Assembly: GCA_002433055.1 (NCBI GenBank)
Contig: DJHJ01000020.1
Coordinates: forward strand, 1-60,019
Length of the DNA: 60,019 bases
Source: Acidobacteriia bacterium UBA6623
Lineage (GTDB): Bacteria; Acidobacteriota; Terriglobia; Bryobacterales; UBA6623
Direction of reading: 5' to 3'
A program made the translations under genes and the position numbers. Shown here one piece after another: positions 17,066-25,313 of this stretch. Under the pieces are notes generated by a model. It saw nothing but the letters and a program-made list of their open reading frames with translations, searched no databases and had not been told where the DNA came from. The first letter of the stretch is position 1. Each line of letters begins with the position of its first letter.

Positions 17066-18286
17066 TTACTCATGAGGAGTTACGATCCACGGGAATTGAT
17101 TTGTGAACTCGTAGCCAAGTTGGCTATGCATGAAATAAAGTGCAATGACGGTTATACCGGCTATGATTAGCAGCGACAGTAACACTATGCGCAACCATGG
17201 AATTCTTCCTCGTTTACGTTTTGCCATTAACAGGAAACTGGCACCAATTCCGACATAGAACAGTAAAATCATCGGTGCAGCAAAAAGAATCATGTTGAAA
17301 ACATCAGGAGTGGGCGTCACAATGGCAGCGATAACAAAAATGAGCAGAATGGCGTAGCGTACGTTACCGAGTAGAAATGTTGGATCAACAATACGTAGCA
17401 AAGTGAGAAAGAAAATCAAAACCGGCATTTGGAAAACAATGCCCAGACCAAGCTCAATTAGTACGAACGTCGAAAAATAGGAACTAACTGAGATCATCGG
17501 CCGGATGTCGCTGTCAATCCCAATACCAAGTAGAAACGTCAGTGCAAACTTCAACACCACGAAGTAACCAAATAGACCTCCCAAGATAAACAACCCAGCG
17601 ATGCAAAAGATGAACGGTTTTGCCCAGCGCCGCTCCCTTTGATAGAGCCCGGGCGCAATAAACCCCCAGCCTTGATAGACCAGCCAGGGTGCCGCCACAA
17701 ACACGGCTGCCAGCAAGGGGACTTTCAGGTAGATAAGATGAAATTGTTCTTGAGGAGTAATTGCGACCAAGTGTAGTGGTGGTTCGAAACCATGCATCTC
17801 ATTCAGTAGATCGAAAGAGCGCTGTATTGGTTTTCGCACATAGATAAACAATTGTTTGGCAAAGACCAAACAGACTAAGTAAGCCGCTACCAACCCTATG
17901 ACGGATCGGATAATCCGATCTCGTAATTCTTCAAGATGTTCGAGGAACGACATACGTACCATGCCGTCGTCGTCTGAATCCCAGTCGTCATCGTCATCAG
18001 TTGAAGGAGGGAGAGGGGGGGGAGTACCTGGCCCAGTTAAGGCATTATTTTCGATCTCATCACCATCGCCATGTTCGTATTCTTCACTGTATGGATCGTC
18101 ATAGTAAGAAGCAGAAGATACTTCCTCTGGTGGAGATTCTGCATTTTCTTTGCTAGATGACGTCTCACCTTCCAACTTGTCTTCAGGCTTTTCTCCCGAG
18201 TCAGTCCTTGAACCTGTGTCTCTCTCGCGAGATTCTTCGGGTTCGACCTTGTTGTCGTCACGTGGCGTCTGTCCGTCTGTGCTCAT
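17066..18286 (-). CDS. tatC: Sec-independent protein translocase TatC with acidic N-terminal extension
   Basis: The C-terminal part is a standard TatC: MSFLEHLEELRDRI followed by six membrane segments, including the FxxPLL/WLVYQGWGFIAPGLY region. TatC recognises twin-arginine signals. TatC is usually about 250 residues; this one has 406. The extra first 108 residues are acidic and low in complexity (Glu, Asp, Ser, Pro), including PPPLPP and a run of Asp. The normal TatC start would be Met109 or Met112. The extension is open in frame and has no better-supported start, but an internal start cannot be excluded. tatA lies upstream on the same strand. Confidence 0.92.
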   Translation of the reverse strand: MSTDGQTPRDDNKVEPEESRERDTGSRTDSGEKPEDKLEGETSSSKENAESPPEEVSSASYYDDPYSEEYEHGDGDEIENNALTGPGTPPPLPPSTDDDDDWDSDDDGMVRMSFLEHLEELRDRIIRSVIGLVAAYLVCLVFAKQLFIYVRKPIQRSFDLLNEMHGFEPPLHLVAITPQEQFHLIYLKVPLLAAVFVAAPWLVYQGWGFIAPGLYQRERRWAKPFIFCIAGLFILGGLFGYFVVLKFALTFLLGIGIDSDIRPMISVSSYFSTFVLIELGLGIVFQMPVLIFFLTLLRIVDPTFLLGNVRYAILLIFVIAAIVTPTPDVFNMILFAAPMILLFYVGIGASFLLMAKRKRGRIPWLRIVLLSLLIIAGITVIALYFMHSQLGYEFTNQFPWIVTPHE

Positions 18287-18407
18287 TTTTCAGGACTCGC
18301 TAACATAAGCTCACTAGAGGGTTAGTTCCTTTCGGTCGTGATGGCTCAGAGTTATACCGCGATGCCATTACAAGTCACAACACAGTTCGTGACGACCGGC
18401 GACCAGA

Positions 18408-18863
18408 TTATGTTTTAACTTCCGCGGCATCCGTATCTTTCTTCGGTGGTGTATTTTCCTCTTTCAGGGAAATTTCCTCGTTGGTTGCAGATGCAGCATC
18501 AGTAACGCCATTCGCAGAGGCATTGATGGTTTGGGTGGTTTTATTGTCGGATGATTTTTCAGGATAAGTTGTTGACGTCCCGGAAGATTCTTTGGAATAC
18601 GGTGTGTCGTCATACTCATATGAGTCTTCGTCGACGTCGTCGAGATACGTACTCGTGTCGAGATCTTTCTTGACCTCCTGGTTTTCACGATCGATGGCGT
18701 CCATTTCACGCTGAAAAGTGGAGCGTAGGTCATTTGAGGCGCGGCGAAATTCTGCCATGCTTTTGCCAAATGTCTTGCCAAGCTGAGGTAACTTCTTTGG
18801 CCCAAAAATCAAAAGAGCCAAGACAAAGATAAATACCAGCTCTGGGATACCAAGTGGACCCAT
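18408..18863 (-). CDS. tatA: Sec-independent protein translocase TatA
   Basis: MGPLGIPELVFIFVLALLIFGPKKLPQLGKTFGKSMAEFRRA is the classical TatA layout: a single membrane helix, the FGPKKLP hinge and an amphipathic helix. (Only key residues matter: G-P hinge and basic amphipathic face.) TatA forms the pore with TatC. The chosen Met gives 151 residues; a 25-codon longer frame exists upstream. The C-terminal half is an acidic, Ser/Thr-rich disordered tail, longer than in most TatA. No separate tatB was found. It lies 121 nt upstream of tatC on the same strand. Confidence 0.9.
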   Translation of the reverse strand: MGPLGIPELVFIFVLALLIFGPKKLPQLGKTFGKSMAEFRRASNDLRSTFQREMDAIDRENQEVKKDLDTSTYLDDVDEDSYEYDDTPYSKESSGTSTTYPEKSSDNKTTQTINASANGVTDAASATNEEISLKEENTPPKKDTDAAEVKT

Positions 18864-19056
18864 AAATATCACTACCGAAACGGCCAAACCGTCAGATCTG
18901 ATGATACCGAGGCAGCTGAAAGGGGTCAACCGGTGCACTATCGATGTTGATTAACATGCGCAGTGCATTTTGACCATGAGTGCGCTAACGGGATGACGCA
19001 ATCGATTTTCAAGTAGGCTCATAAAGAGCTCAATTTGTTTAGTTGGTTTTAGCCAA

Positions 19057-19653
19057 CTACCGTACTGCAATGACCTCTCGCAGGCTATCGCGAGTTAGGA
19101 AGAACTTGATGGAGTTAAAACTACTAAACAGGTTTTCGAGATTACGGTTGCTAAATGTCTGTGGCAGGATGCGTTCCTGGTGTACGCGAAGGGTGAGTAC
19201 ATCTGTGTCTTCGATCAAATAACGATAGACAGGAACAGTTGCACCACGACTTTGCGTATGAAAGAAAGTCAATAAACCTCCGCCGGGCGCTAGGATATGA
19301 TTCAACCAGGGAACAAGTTTCGATAGCAACTGCAAATCAAGATGTTCGAGAGCATCCCATGCCAAGATGGCGTCGAACTGCTCAGGTTCGAATTTTAGGT
19401 GACGATGGACAAACTGTTCTGCTGCAGCGGAATCGAATTTACCTGTTGGAAGTTCATGTCTGAAGTCATCGAAATCTGAGAGTAAGTCGAGAGCATGGAT
19501 TCTGCATCCCAGATGACCTAGAAAATTGACGTTTTCCTGGTTGAGTCCCCCCAAATCAAGAATTGCGTTGTAAGTGCGAGCAGGGGAGTGTTCAAAAAAA
19601 TGACTCAGTCCGCTACTTTTTCGCCGATAAACGGCAGGTTGGCTGTTTTGCAA
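19057..19653 (-). CDS. Class I SAM-dependent methyltransferase-like protein
   Basis: A 198-residue protein with a methyltransferase-type fold. The SAM-binding motif I is degenerate (AILDLGGLNQENV rather than DxGxGxG); the later FDAILAWDALEHLD block fits motif post-II/III, and LAPGGGLLTFFHT fits motif IV. Start is a TTG with GGAG just upstream. It could be an active small-molecule or lipid methyltransferase, or a non-catalytic relative. It lies on the same strand as, and downstream of, the bactofilin gene by 90 nt. Confidence 0.65.
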   Translation of the reverse strand: MQNSQPAVYRRKSSGLSHFFEHSPARTYNAILDLGGLNQENVNFLGHLGCRIHALDLLSDFDDFRHELPTGKFDSAAAEQFVHRHLKFEPEQFDAILAWDALEHLDLQLLSKLVPWLNHILAPGGGLLTFFHTQSRGATVPVYRYLIEDTDVLTLRVHQERILPQTFSNRNLENLFSSFNSIKFFLTRDSLREVIAVR

Positions 19654-19743
19654 AGGCTACTCCGTAGGGTCAGCGAAGGAAAGGGGTACACTCGCAGAAA
19701 GCTCCAGCCAATCCAAGTAAGTTCTAGGTAGCATTCAACTGAA

Positions 19744-20307
19744 CTAATTAGTACCGTCGGATACAGTACCGATAGTTTTTATTCTCGGTGGCATCTTCGC
19801 GGTTGATGTGGTCAAACCAGCTGCTTGTGGCACCGGTTTTGCGGCAACAGCCTTAATGATATCAATGCTACCTCTAAAGACGGCGCCATCTTCTATCACA
19901 ATTCGTGCTGTGACCAAATCGCCTTCGAGAGAACCGGTTTTGCGAATTTCGATACGTTCGCTGGCTCGCACATTGCCTTGTACCAGCCCTAGAATTGTAA
20001 TCGTCCGAGCCGTCACATTGGCATGCACCTTACCGTTGGGGCCAATAGTCAAGGCGTTTTCCTTGAGTTCGATTGTGCCCTCTATTTCGCCATCAATGTA
20101 GACATCTTCACTGCCACCAAGTTCACCTTTCAAGGTCAGCGATTTTCCGATCTGAGCCGTATTTCGACCTCGTTCTAGTCCGGCCCCAGCTGTCATAGTT
20201 GGTGATGCTGCACCCAACGAATGTGAAGGACCGGGTAGAGACGATTCGCCACCCGAACCGACTGTTGACTCTGGTAACGATGCCTGTTCGTCCTTTTTAC
20301 CCCACAT
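19744..20307 (-). CDS. Bactofilin-family cytoskeletal protein
   Basis: A 187-residue protein. About 50 low-complexity residues (Ser, Gly, Pro) lead into a beta-helical bactofilin core with repeating hydrophobic-Gly pattern: IGKSLTLKGELGGSEDVYIDGEIEG, VHANVTARTITILG, LEGDLVTARIVIEDGAVFRG. (Positions about 50-155.) Bactofilins polymerise without nucleotide and scaffold cell-wall or appendage machinery at the inner membrane. A GGAAAGGG site precedes the ATG. The OmpA-domain gene is upstream and the methyltransferase downstream on the same strand; the cluster looks envelope-related. Confidence 0.88.
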   Translation of the reverse strand: MWGKKDEQASLPESTVGSGGESSLPGPSHSLGAASPTMTAGAGLERGRNTAQIGKSLTLKGELGGSEDVYIDGEIEGTIELKENALTIGPNGKVHANVTARTITILGLVQGNVRASERIEIRKTGSLEGDLVTARIVIEDGAVFRGSIDIIKAVAAKPVPQAAGLTTSTAKMPPRIKTIGTVSDGTN

Positions 20308-20451
20308 AAAAAACCCTTTCCGAGTGCGACTAAAGCTTTATGTTACACGCTTCTCGTGGTGAATCAAAGACTGTATCCGTCCTTGTCGTACTGGGAGGTA
20401 TAGTATCACTTGTGGCCAATACCTTGGTGCCGGCGTTTTAACCAATCAGAC

Positions 20452-21315
20452 TCAGAACGGTTCGGTGTAGTGAATAACGGTATCGATGATACCGATTTCG
20501 ACACGCCGATTTTTTTTACGCGCATTGGCTGATGGGCCTTTGATAGTGGGACTGCTTTCCCCAAAGGCTTTAGTTTTCACGACTTCCTGTGGCACTCCGG
20601 CATCTACTAAGTAGTTTCGTACGGCATGGGCACGACGATCTGACAAATCACGGTTGTAACCGACTGAACCGATATCGTCAGTGTGACCGTATATAAAAAG
20701 TCGATATCCATGAGATGCCAGTAGGACTCCAGCAATACGACTGAGAATCTCTCGGTTTTCTGGACGGATCACACTTTTGTCAAAATCAAACAGAAATGAA
20801 CCCTCTCCCAGATTCATGACCATTCCCATGGGAGTACGTTCCGTCTCAACTATGCGGCTTAGAGCATCGCGCATGCGATCGAGTTCTATTTCACGTTGAC
20901 GCTGGATACGGGCGGCCTCGGTGCGCGCAAGTTCTGCCTCATGACGAGCCTCCACTGATTCATCGCGGTAACGTTCTGCTGTTTCCCGCACTAGCTCACG
21001 TTCCAGTTCGGCACGTTGACGTGCTTTGTCGAGACGTGCAGCATGTACTTCAGCATTTGCAGCCCGCATCTCAGCAGAGTCAGCAGCAGCCTTCATGCCA
21101 TCCGTTTGTGAGCGTAGTACAGTGAGTTTTTGGCTGAGCGATTGACGCTCGTATTCGGTTTTTCGAAGGATTTCTTCTAACTCCATACCACGATCCCATA
21201 GATTCCAAACCAGAAAAGTTGTGCCAACAAACGAGATGGTTAGTAGCATCAACAGAATCCATTTACGCCAAGAGAAACGAACCGAATCGGAGTCAGATTT
21301 TGAGTCGTTGTTCAT
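20452..21315 (-). CDS. Membrane-anchored coiled-coil protein with OmpA/MotB-type C-terminal domain
   Basis: The protein has three parts: a single N-terminal membrane helix (WILLMLLTISFVGTTFLV), a long charged coiled coil of about 110 residues rich in Glu, Arg and Ala, and a C-terminal OmpA-like peptidoglycan-binding domain (FDFDKSVIRPENREIL, IYGHTDDIGSVGYNRDLSDRRA, NRRVEIGI). It likely spans the periplasm from the inner membrane to peptidoglycan. The Met at 21315 is preferred; a Met 12 codons upstream (21351) is possible and neither has a clear ribosome-binding site. It sits between ypdA and the bactofilin gene, all on the same strand. Confidence 0.83.
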   Translation of the reverse strand: MNNDSKSDSDSVRFSWRKWILLMLLTISFVGTTFLVWNLWDRGMELEEILRKTEYERQSLSQKLTVLRSQTDGMKAAADSAEMRAANAEVHAARLDKARQRAELERELVRETAERYRDESVEARHEAELARTEAARIQRQREIELDRMRDALSRIVETERTPMGMVMNLGEGSFLFDFDKSVIRPENREILSRIAGVLLASHGYRLFIYGHTDDIGSVGYNRDLSDRRAHAVRNYLVDAGVPQEVVKTKAFGESSPTIKGPSANARKKNRRVEIGIIDTVIHYTEPF

Positions 21316-21391
21316 CGTACGAAACGCTACTAAGAACTTTACTGCATTCACATGCCAAAAGGTTTTAGTGGGGCAGATCTAAATCGGCCAT

Positions 21392-22408
21392 TCAAAAGGT
21401 TGTTTCCCCTAGTTTTTTGTCAATGTCCTGTGCAATTTGCACTCCGTGAAAACGTCCATTCTCTATAAAAATTTCATTGGTGTGCATGCCAGCAACGATA
21501 ACTCCAGCGAGATAGATTCCTGGCCTGTCGCTTTCTAATGTTTGCGGGTTGCTGCGAGGGCGCTGCGTTTCAGGGTCGAAGACAATGCCAATTTGCTGCA
21601 AAAACTCAGTGTCAGGATGATAACCGGTCATAGCCAGAACAAAGTCATTAGCTAGCACTTTCTCTCCCTGCGGTGTTCGAATGCAGATCTGATCTTCTGT
21701 GATTTGGATCACCTCAGACTCGGGACAATAGTGGATTTCCTTACCTTCAAGACGGTTTTTAATGTCGGGTAGAATCCAGTATTTGATCTTATCGCTTAGT
21801 TGTGATCCACGATGGATTAGGGTGACTCGTGCACCACAACGATACAGCTCTAAAGCTGTGATTGCCGCGGAATTTTTGGCACCAATGACAGCGACATCAG
21901 AGTCATAGAAAGGATGTGGTTCTCGATAGTAGTGGAGTACCTTGTCAAGGTCTTCACCTGGAACATTCATCATGTTAGGGAGGTCATAGTAACCGGTGGC
22001 TACAATAACTTTGCGGGCTGCTTGTACGGACTGACGGTTTCGGCGGTCTAATATGTCAACCAGAAAGCTGTCATCAGTCCCCTGGATCTTAGTTACCTTT
22101 TTGTACTGCATTACTGGCAAACCATAATGTTCGGCGGCACGGCGATAGTACTTGAGCGCTTCACCGCGTGTGGGCTTTTCACGAACCGCCGTCATGGGTA
22201 GATCGCCAATCTCAAGCAGTTCCGGCGTCGTGAAAAATGTTAAATTTGTCGGATAGTTGTAAAGAGAGTTCACTAAACACCCTTTATCAAATACGATTAC
22301 CGATCGACCCCGTTTGATGATTTCAATGGCACAGGAAAGGCCAGTTGGACCAGCACCGACGATAGCGACGTCAACGAGAGCAGAAGCAGAGCGGGAGGAA
22401 TCAGACAT
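21392..22408 (-). CDS. ypdA: YpdA-type (bacillithiol disulfide reductase) flavoprotein
   Basis: A 338-residue FAD-dependent pyridine-nucleotide oxidoreductase. It shows the FAD motif VAIVGAGPTGLSCAIE, the family block NYPTNLTFFTTPELLEIG, and an NADPH site near VAVIGAKNSAAITALELY. There is no CxxC redox pair, as in the YpdA (Bdr) family rather than thioredoxin reductase. The enzyme regenerates bacillithiol from its disulfide. It is transcribed divergently from bshA, the first gene of bacillithiol synthesis, which strongly supports this role. Confidence 0.85.
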   Translation of the reverse strand: MSDSSRSASALVDVAIVGAGPTGLSCAIEIIKRGRSVIVFDKGCLVNSLYNYPTNLTFFTTPELLEIGDLPMTAVREKPTRGEALKYYRRAAEHYGLPVMQYKKVTKIQGTDDSFLVDILDRRNRQSVQAARKVIVATGYYDLPNMMNVPGEDLDKVLHYYREPHPFYDSDVAVIGAKNSAAITALELYRCGARVTLIHRGSQLSDKIKYWILPDIKNRLEGKEIHYCPESEVIQITEDQICIRTPQGEKVLANDFVLAMTGYHPDTEFLQQIGIVFDPETQRPRSNPQTLESDRPGIYLAGVIVAGMHTNEIFIENGRFHGVQIAQDIDKKLGETTF

Positions 22409-22520
22409 AAGGCGCCTAAGGTAACAGATTAGTTTTCATTGTATCTTGAGAAAGTGTGGTTATTGTTGAGCAACTAGCTGGTTGTTGATATCGTTCGTCC
22501 TAGCGGAAGGAGCTACTAGT

Positions 22521-23642
22521 TTGAATATTGGCATTACTTGCTACCCCACTTATGGTGGCAGCGGAATTGTTGCTACTGAGTTGGGGATGGAACTTTCGAG
22601 TCGTGGACACGATGTTCATTTCATCACCTATGCTAACCCTATTCGCTTAAGTGAAGACCTACCACGGCTTCACTATCACGAAGTTCCAATAAGTGATTAT
22701 CCCCTGTTCCAATATCCGCCATACAGCTTGGCACTGGCATCGCGAATGGCAAAAACAATAGAATCCGAAGGGCTTGATCTACTACATGTTCACTACGCCA
22801 TTCCACACTCGATCAGCGCTTGGCTAGCAAGTCATATTCTTGGTGGTGCGTTTCCTTTTGTTACAACATTGCACGGGACAGATGTCACTCTAGTTGGATC
22901 GGACCCCTCATTTCTACCAATTACAAAGCTGTCGATCGAGCAGAGCCCAGGGACAACAACAATCAGTAGATACCTCCAGCAAGAAACTCAGCGGGTTTTC
23001 TCAACCAAAAAAGAAATTAAAGTAATCCCTAATTTTGTTAACTGCGATCGGTATCGACCAGGTGTCGATGTCGAGTTAAGGAGGCAATATGCTACACCGG
23101 AGGAAAAATTACTTATTCACGTTTCAAACTTCCGTCCCGTAAAGCGGATTTTAGACTGTGTTCGTGTCTTAGCTAGAGTCAATGAGGAGATTCCGAGCCG
23201 GCTTCTAATGATCGGTGACGGGCCGGACCGTGTGCCGGCTCAAGAGCTTGCTCAAAAACTGGGAGTGACAGACAGGGTCGAATTTATTGGCAAGCAGCTT
23301 TTTGTAGCTCCTTTATTAGCAATTGCAGACGTGTGCTTGCTACCAAGTGAGATGGAGGGGTTCGGGTTGGCAGCACTCGAAGCGGCAGCCTGTGGTGTAC
23401 CTACGGTGGCATCGAATGTGGGAGGCTTGCCGGAACTTATTGACAATGGATCTAACGGTTTTCTTGTTCCGGTGGGTGATGTAGAAGCAATGTCAGCAGC
23501 AGCTCTTACTCTGTTTAAAGATGAGGACCAGAAACGTGCGTTTGGTGAAGCAGCACGCCGATCAACGGAAATGCGTTATTCGGCTTCTCGTATTATTCCT
23601 CAGTACGAGGCCTACTACGAAGAGGTCTGTTGTGCGAACTAA
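22521..23642 (+). CDS. bshA: N-acetyl-alpha-D-glucosaminyl L-malate synthase BshA
   Basis: A GT4 glycosyltransferase (373 residues) that joins UDP-GlcNAc and L-malate in the first step of bacillithiol synthesis. The N terminus NIGITCYPTYGGSGIVATELG and the block HVHYAIPHSISAWLA are BshA hallmarks; EGFGLAALEAAACG is the GT4 donor-binding EX7E site. The TTG at 22521 is chosen because GGAAGGAG lies 8 nt upstream; a frame from 22482 is longer but lacks support. It is divergent from ypdA and ends at a clear terminator. bshB and bshC are not in the window. Confidence 0.92.
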   Translation: MNIGITCYPTYGGSGIVATELGMELSSRGHDVHFITYANPIRLSEDLPRLHYHEVPISDYPLFQYPPYSLALASRMAKTIESEGLDLLHVHYAIPHSISAWLASHILGGAFPFVTTLHGTDVTLVGSDPSFLPITKLSIEQSPGTTTISRYLQQETQRVFSTKKEIKVIPNFVNCDRYRPGVDVELRRQYATPEEKLLIHVSNFRPVKRILDCVRVLARVNEEIPSRLLMIGDGPDRVPAQELAQKLGVTDRVEFIGKQLFVAPLLAIADVCLLPSEMEGFGLAALEAAACGVPTVASNVGGLPELIDNGSNGFLVPVGDVEAMSAAALTLFKDEDQKRAFGEAARRSTEMRYSASRIIPQYEAYYEEVCCAN

Positions 23643-23663
23643 TTCAAGCAGGAATTACCTTCT

Positions 23664-23692
23664 TGGTGACTAGGTATTGTCACCGTTCTTTT
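23664..23692 (+). terminator. Rho-independent terminator after bshA
   Basis: GGTGAC and GTCACC form a 6-bp stem with an 8-nt loop, followed by TTCTTTT. It lies about 20 nt after the bshA stop. Confidence 0.6.
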
Positions 23693-23734
23693 ACGGCTTG
23701 TGCCTGACGCCATAAATTGTACTTCCTGAGTTGT

Positions 23735-23763
23735 TTGACAGTTTTTGGAGCGAACCCTACAAT
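23735..23763 (+). promoter_or_regulatory. Sigma-70-type promoter of tRNA-Phe
   Basis: TTGACA (23735-23740), a spacer of exactly 17 nt and TACAAT (23758-23763). The start would be near 23770, a few nucleotides before the tRNA. This is the best consensus promoter seen in the window. Confidence 0.75.
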
Positions 23764-23774
23764 GAGGAAACTTT

Positions 23775-23850
23775 GGCCAGGTAGCTCAGTCGGTAGAGCG
23801 CTGCCCTGAAAAGGCAGGCGTCGGCGGTTCAATTCCGTCCCTGGCCACCA
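23775..23850 (+). tRNA. tRNA-Phe (GAA)
   Basis: Full cloverleaf: acceptor GGCCAGG/CCTGGCC, D-arm GCTC...GAGC, anticodon stem CTGCC/GGCAG with loop CTGAAAA (anticodon GAA at 23808-23810), T-arm GGCGG/CCGTC with loop TTCAATT. Discriminator A and an encoded CCA end at 23850. It has its own promoter. Confidence 0.97.
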
Positions 23851-23861
23851 CCCAACAAGTT

Positions 23862-25199
23862 CTAGACCTTGTCAGGCACGACAAAGGGTTCGCGGTATTT
23901 CCTGGTTAGCATCTTGTTAGCTTCATGGTCACCAGGGAAGGTTTCGGATTTGTTGTCGAATAGTAGCTTTCTTCCTACTCGGTAGGAGATGTTAGCCATA
24001 TGGCATAGAGCAGCAGATCGATGACCTACCTCAATGTCGCAGTTTAAGTCTTCTAACTTGCGGCTTTGAACGGCTTTGAGAAAATTTTCGATGTGTGCTT
24101 TTGTGTCCTCATCTCTATGAAATTTTTCAACAGTTTCCATTGAGGGTCCGGGTTGATGCTTCTCACCAAGAAAAGTTTTGAACCCATATAGGTCTACCGT
24201 CATATATCCCTTGCTGCCAAAGAAAATATTTCCGATAACGTTGTGACCACCGGGCGATACTGGTCTTAATCCAGCTTCGCTACCAGTTAACAAGCCTCGC
24301 ACTTCAAACACCAATTGGGCGTCATCATAGTCGAAGATGGCCTGTTGTGTGTTAGGAGTTTGTTGGTCATCGGGATACAAAAAATGACCGCCACTGGAAT
24401 AGACTGAGGAAGGAAGCTCATCAATGCCAAGACCCCATCGTGCAATGTCCATCTCATGAACTCCTTGGTTGCCAATGTCACCGTTTCCAAAATGCCAATA
24501 CCAATGCCAGTTGTAGTGGAATCTATTTTTTTTAAAGTCGATTTCCTGTGAAGGTCCGAGCCACAAATCATAATTTATTCCTGGAGGTATGGGACTTGGT
24601 TTTCTGACACCGATTGTCTCGCGGCGTTTATAGCAAAGCCCTCGAGCCATGTAGATTTTTCCGATGATGCCCTCACGAAGCAGTTTTACCGCACGAAGTT
24701 TATGAGTGACGCTACGACTTTGGTGGCCAACCTGAACGATGCGCATGTACTTGCGCGCGGCTTCGACCATCTTGCGACCTTCGAAAATATTGTGGCTTGC
24801 AGGTTTTTCGACATATACGTCCTTGCCTGCTTGACAAGCCCAAATAGTTGCCAATGCATGCCAATGGTTTGTGGTGGCAATTGTGACAATGTCGATGGAT
24901 TTGTCTTCTAGCATTTTGCGCAGGTCCTCGTACTCGGCGGGCTTACGACCCTGCAATTGAACTGTGTACTGCGCAGCACGTTCGGCAACGCTCTGATCTA
25001 TGTCGACAACCGCAGCAACTTCTGTTTCCTGACGATCGGAGAATTGTTTGATGTGGCTTCTGCCACGACCGCGCACCCCGATGCAGGCTACTTGTAGGCG
25101 GTCGTTTGCCCCTTGAATTCGCGAGTAGGAGGCTGCCGTCATTGCAACGGCAGCTTTTCCAGAAGACTGGAGAAAATTACGTCTATGTATTACAGCCAA
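23862..25199 (-). CDS. Gfo/Idh/MocA-family oxidoreductase, Tat-exported
   Basis: A protein of about 445 residues. Its N terminus has a twin-arginine signal (HRRNFLQSSGKAAVAMTA), followed by a Rossmann fold (VACIGVRGRGRSHIKQF), the VEKPASHN motif with the family's catalytic Lys, and the HWYWHFGNGDIGNQGVHEMDIARWGLG block typical of the exported Planctomycetota/Acidobacteriota branch. TTG at 25199 has GAGG 6 nt upstream; a GTG four codons earlier (25211) is the alternative. It is likely periplasmic and acts on a sugar or glycoside. It ends 12 nt from the tRNA-Phe and seems monocistronic. Confidence 0.85.
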   Translation of the reverse strand: MAVIHRRNFLQSSGKAAVAMTAASYSRIQGANDRLQVACIGVRGRGRSHIKQFSDRQETEVAAVVDIDQSVAERAAQYTVQLQGRKPAEYEDLRKMLEDKSIDIVTIATTNHWHALATIWACQAGKDVYVEKPASHNIFEGRKMVEAARKYMRIVQVGHQSRSVTHKLRAVKLLREGIIGKIYMARGLCYKRRETIGVRKPSPIPPGINYDLWLGPSQEIDFKKNRFHYNWHWYWHFGNGDIGNQGVHEMDIARWGLGIDELPSSVYSSGGHFLYPDDQQTPNTQQAIFDYDDAQLVFEVRGLLTGSEAGLRPVSPGGHNVIGNIFFGSKGYMTVDLYGFKTFLGEKHQPGPSMETVEKFHRDEDTKAHIENFLKAVQSRKLEDLNCDIEVGHRSAALCHMANISYRVGRKLLFDNKSETFPGDHEANKMLTRKYREPFVVPDKV

Positions 25200-25313
25200 A
25201 ACAAACCTCACACTCGTGGCAGATGAAATAATCTACACGGAACACGATAAGAGTTTGGCTGAACTTTTCTTATACTGCAACCCTTGCCTTGCTTATCAGG
25301 TTACGCTGAAGAC

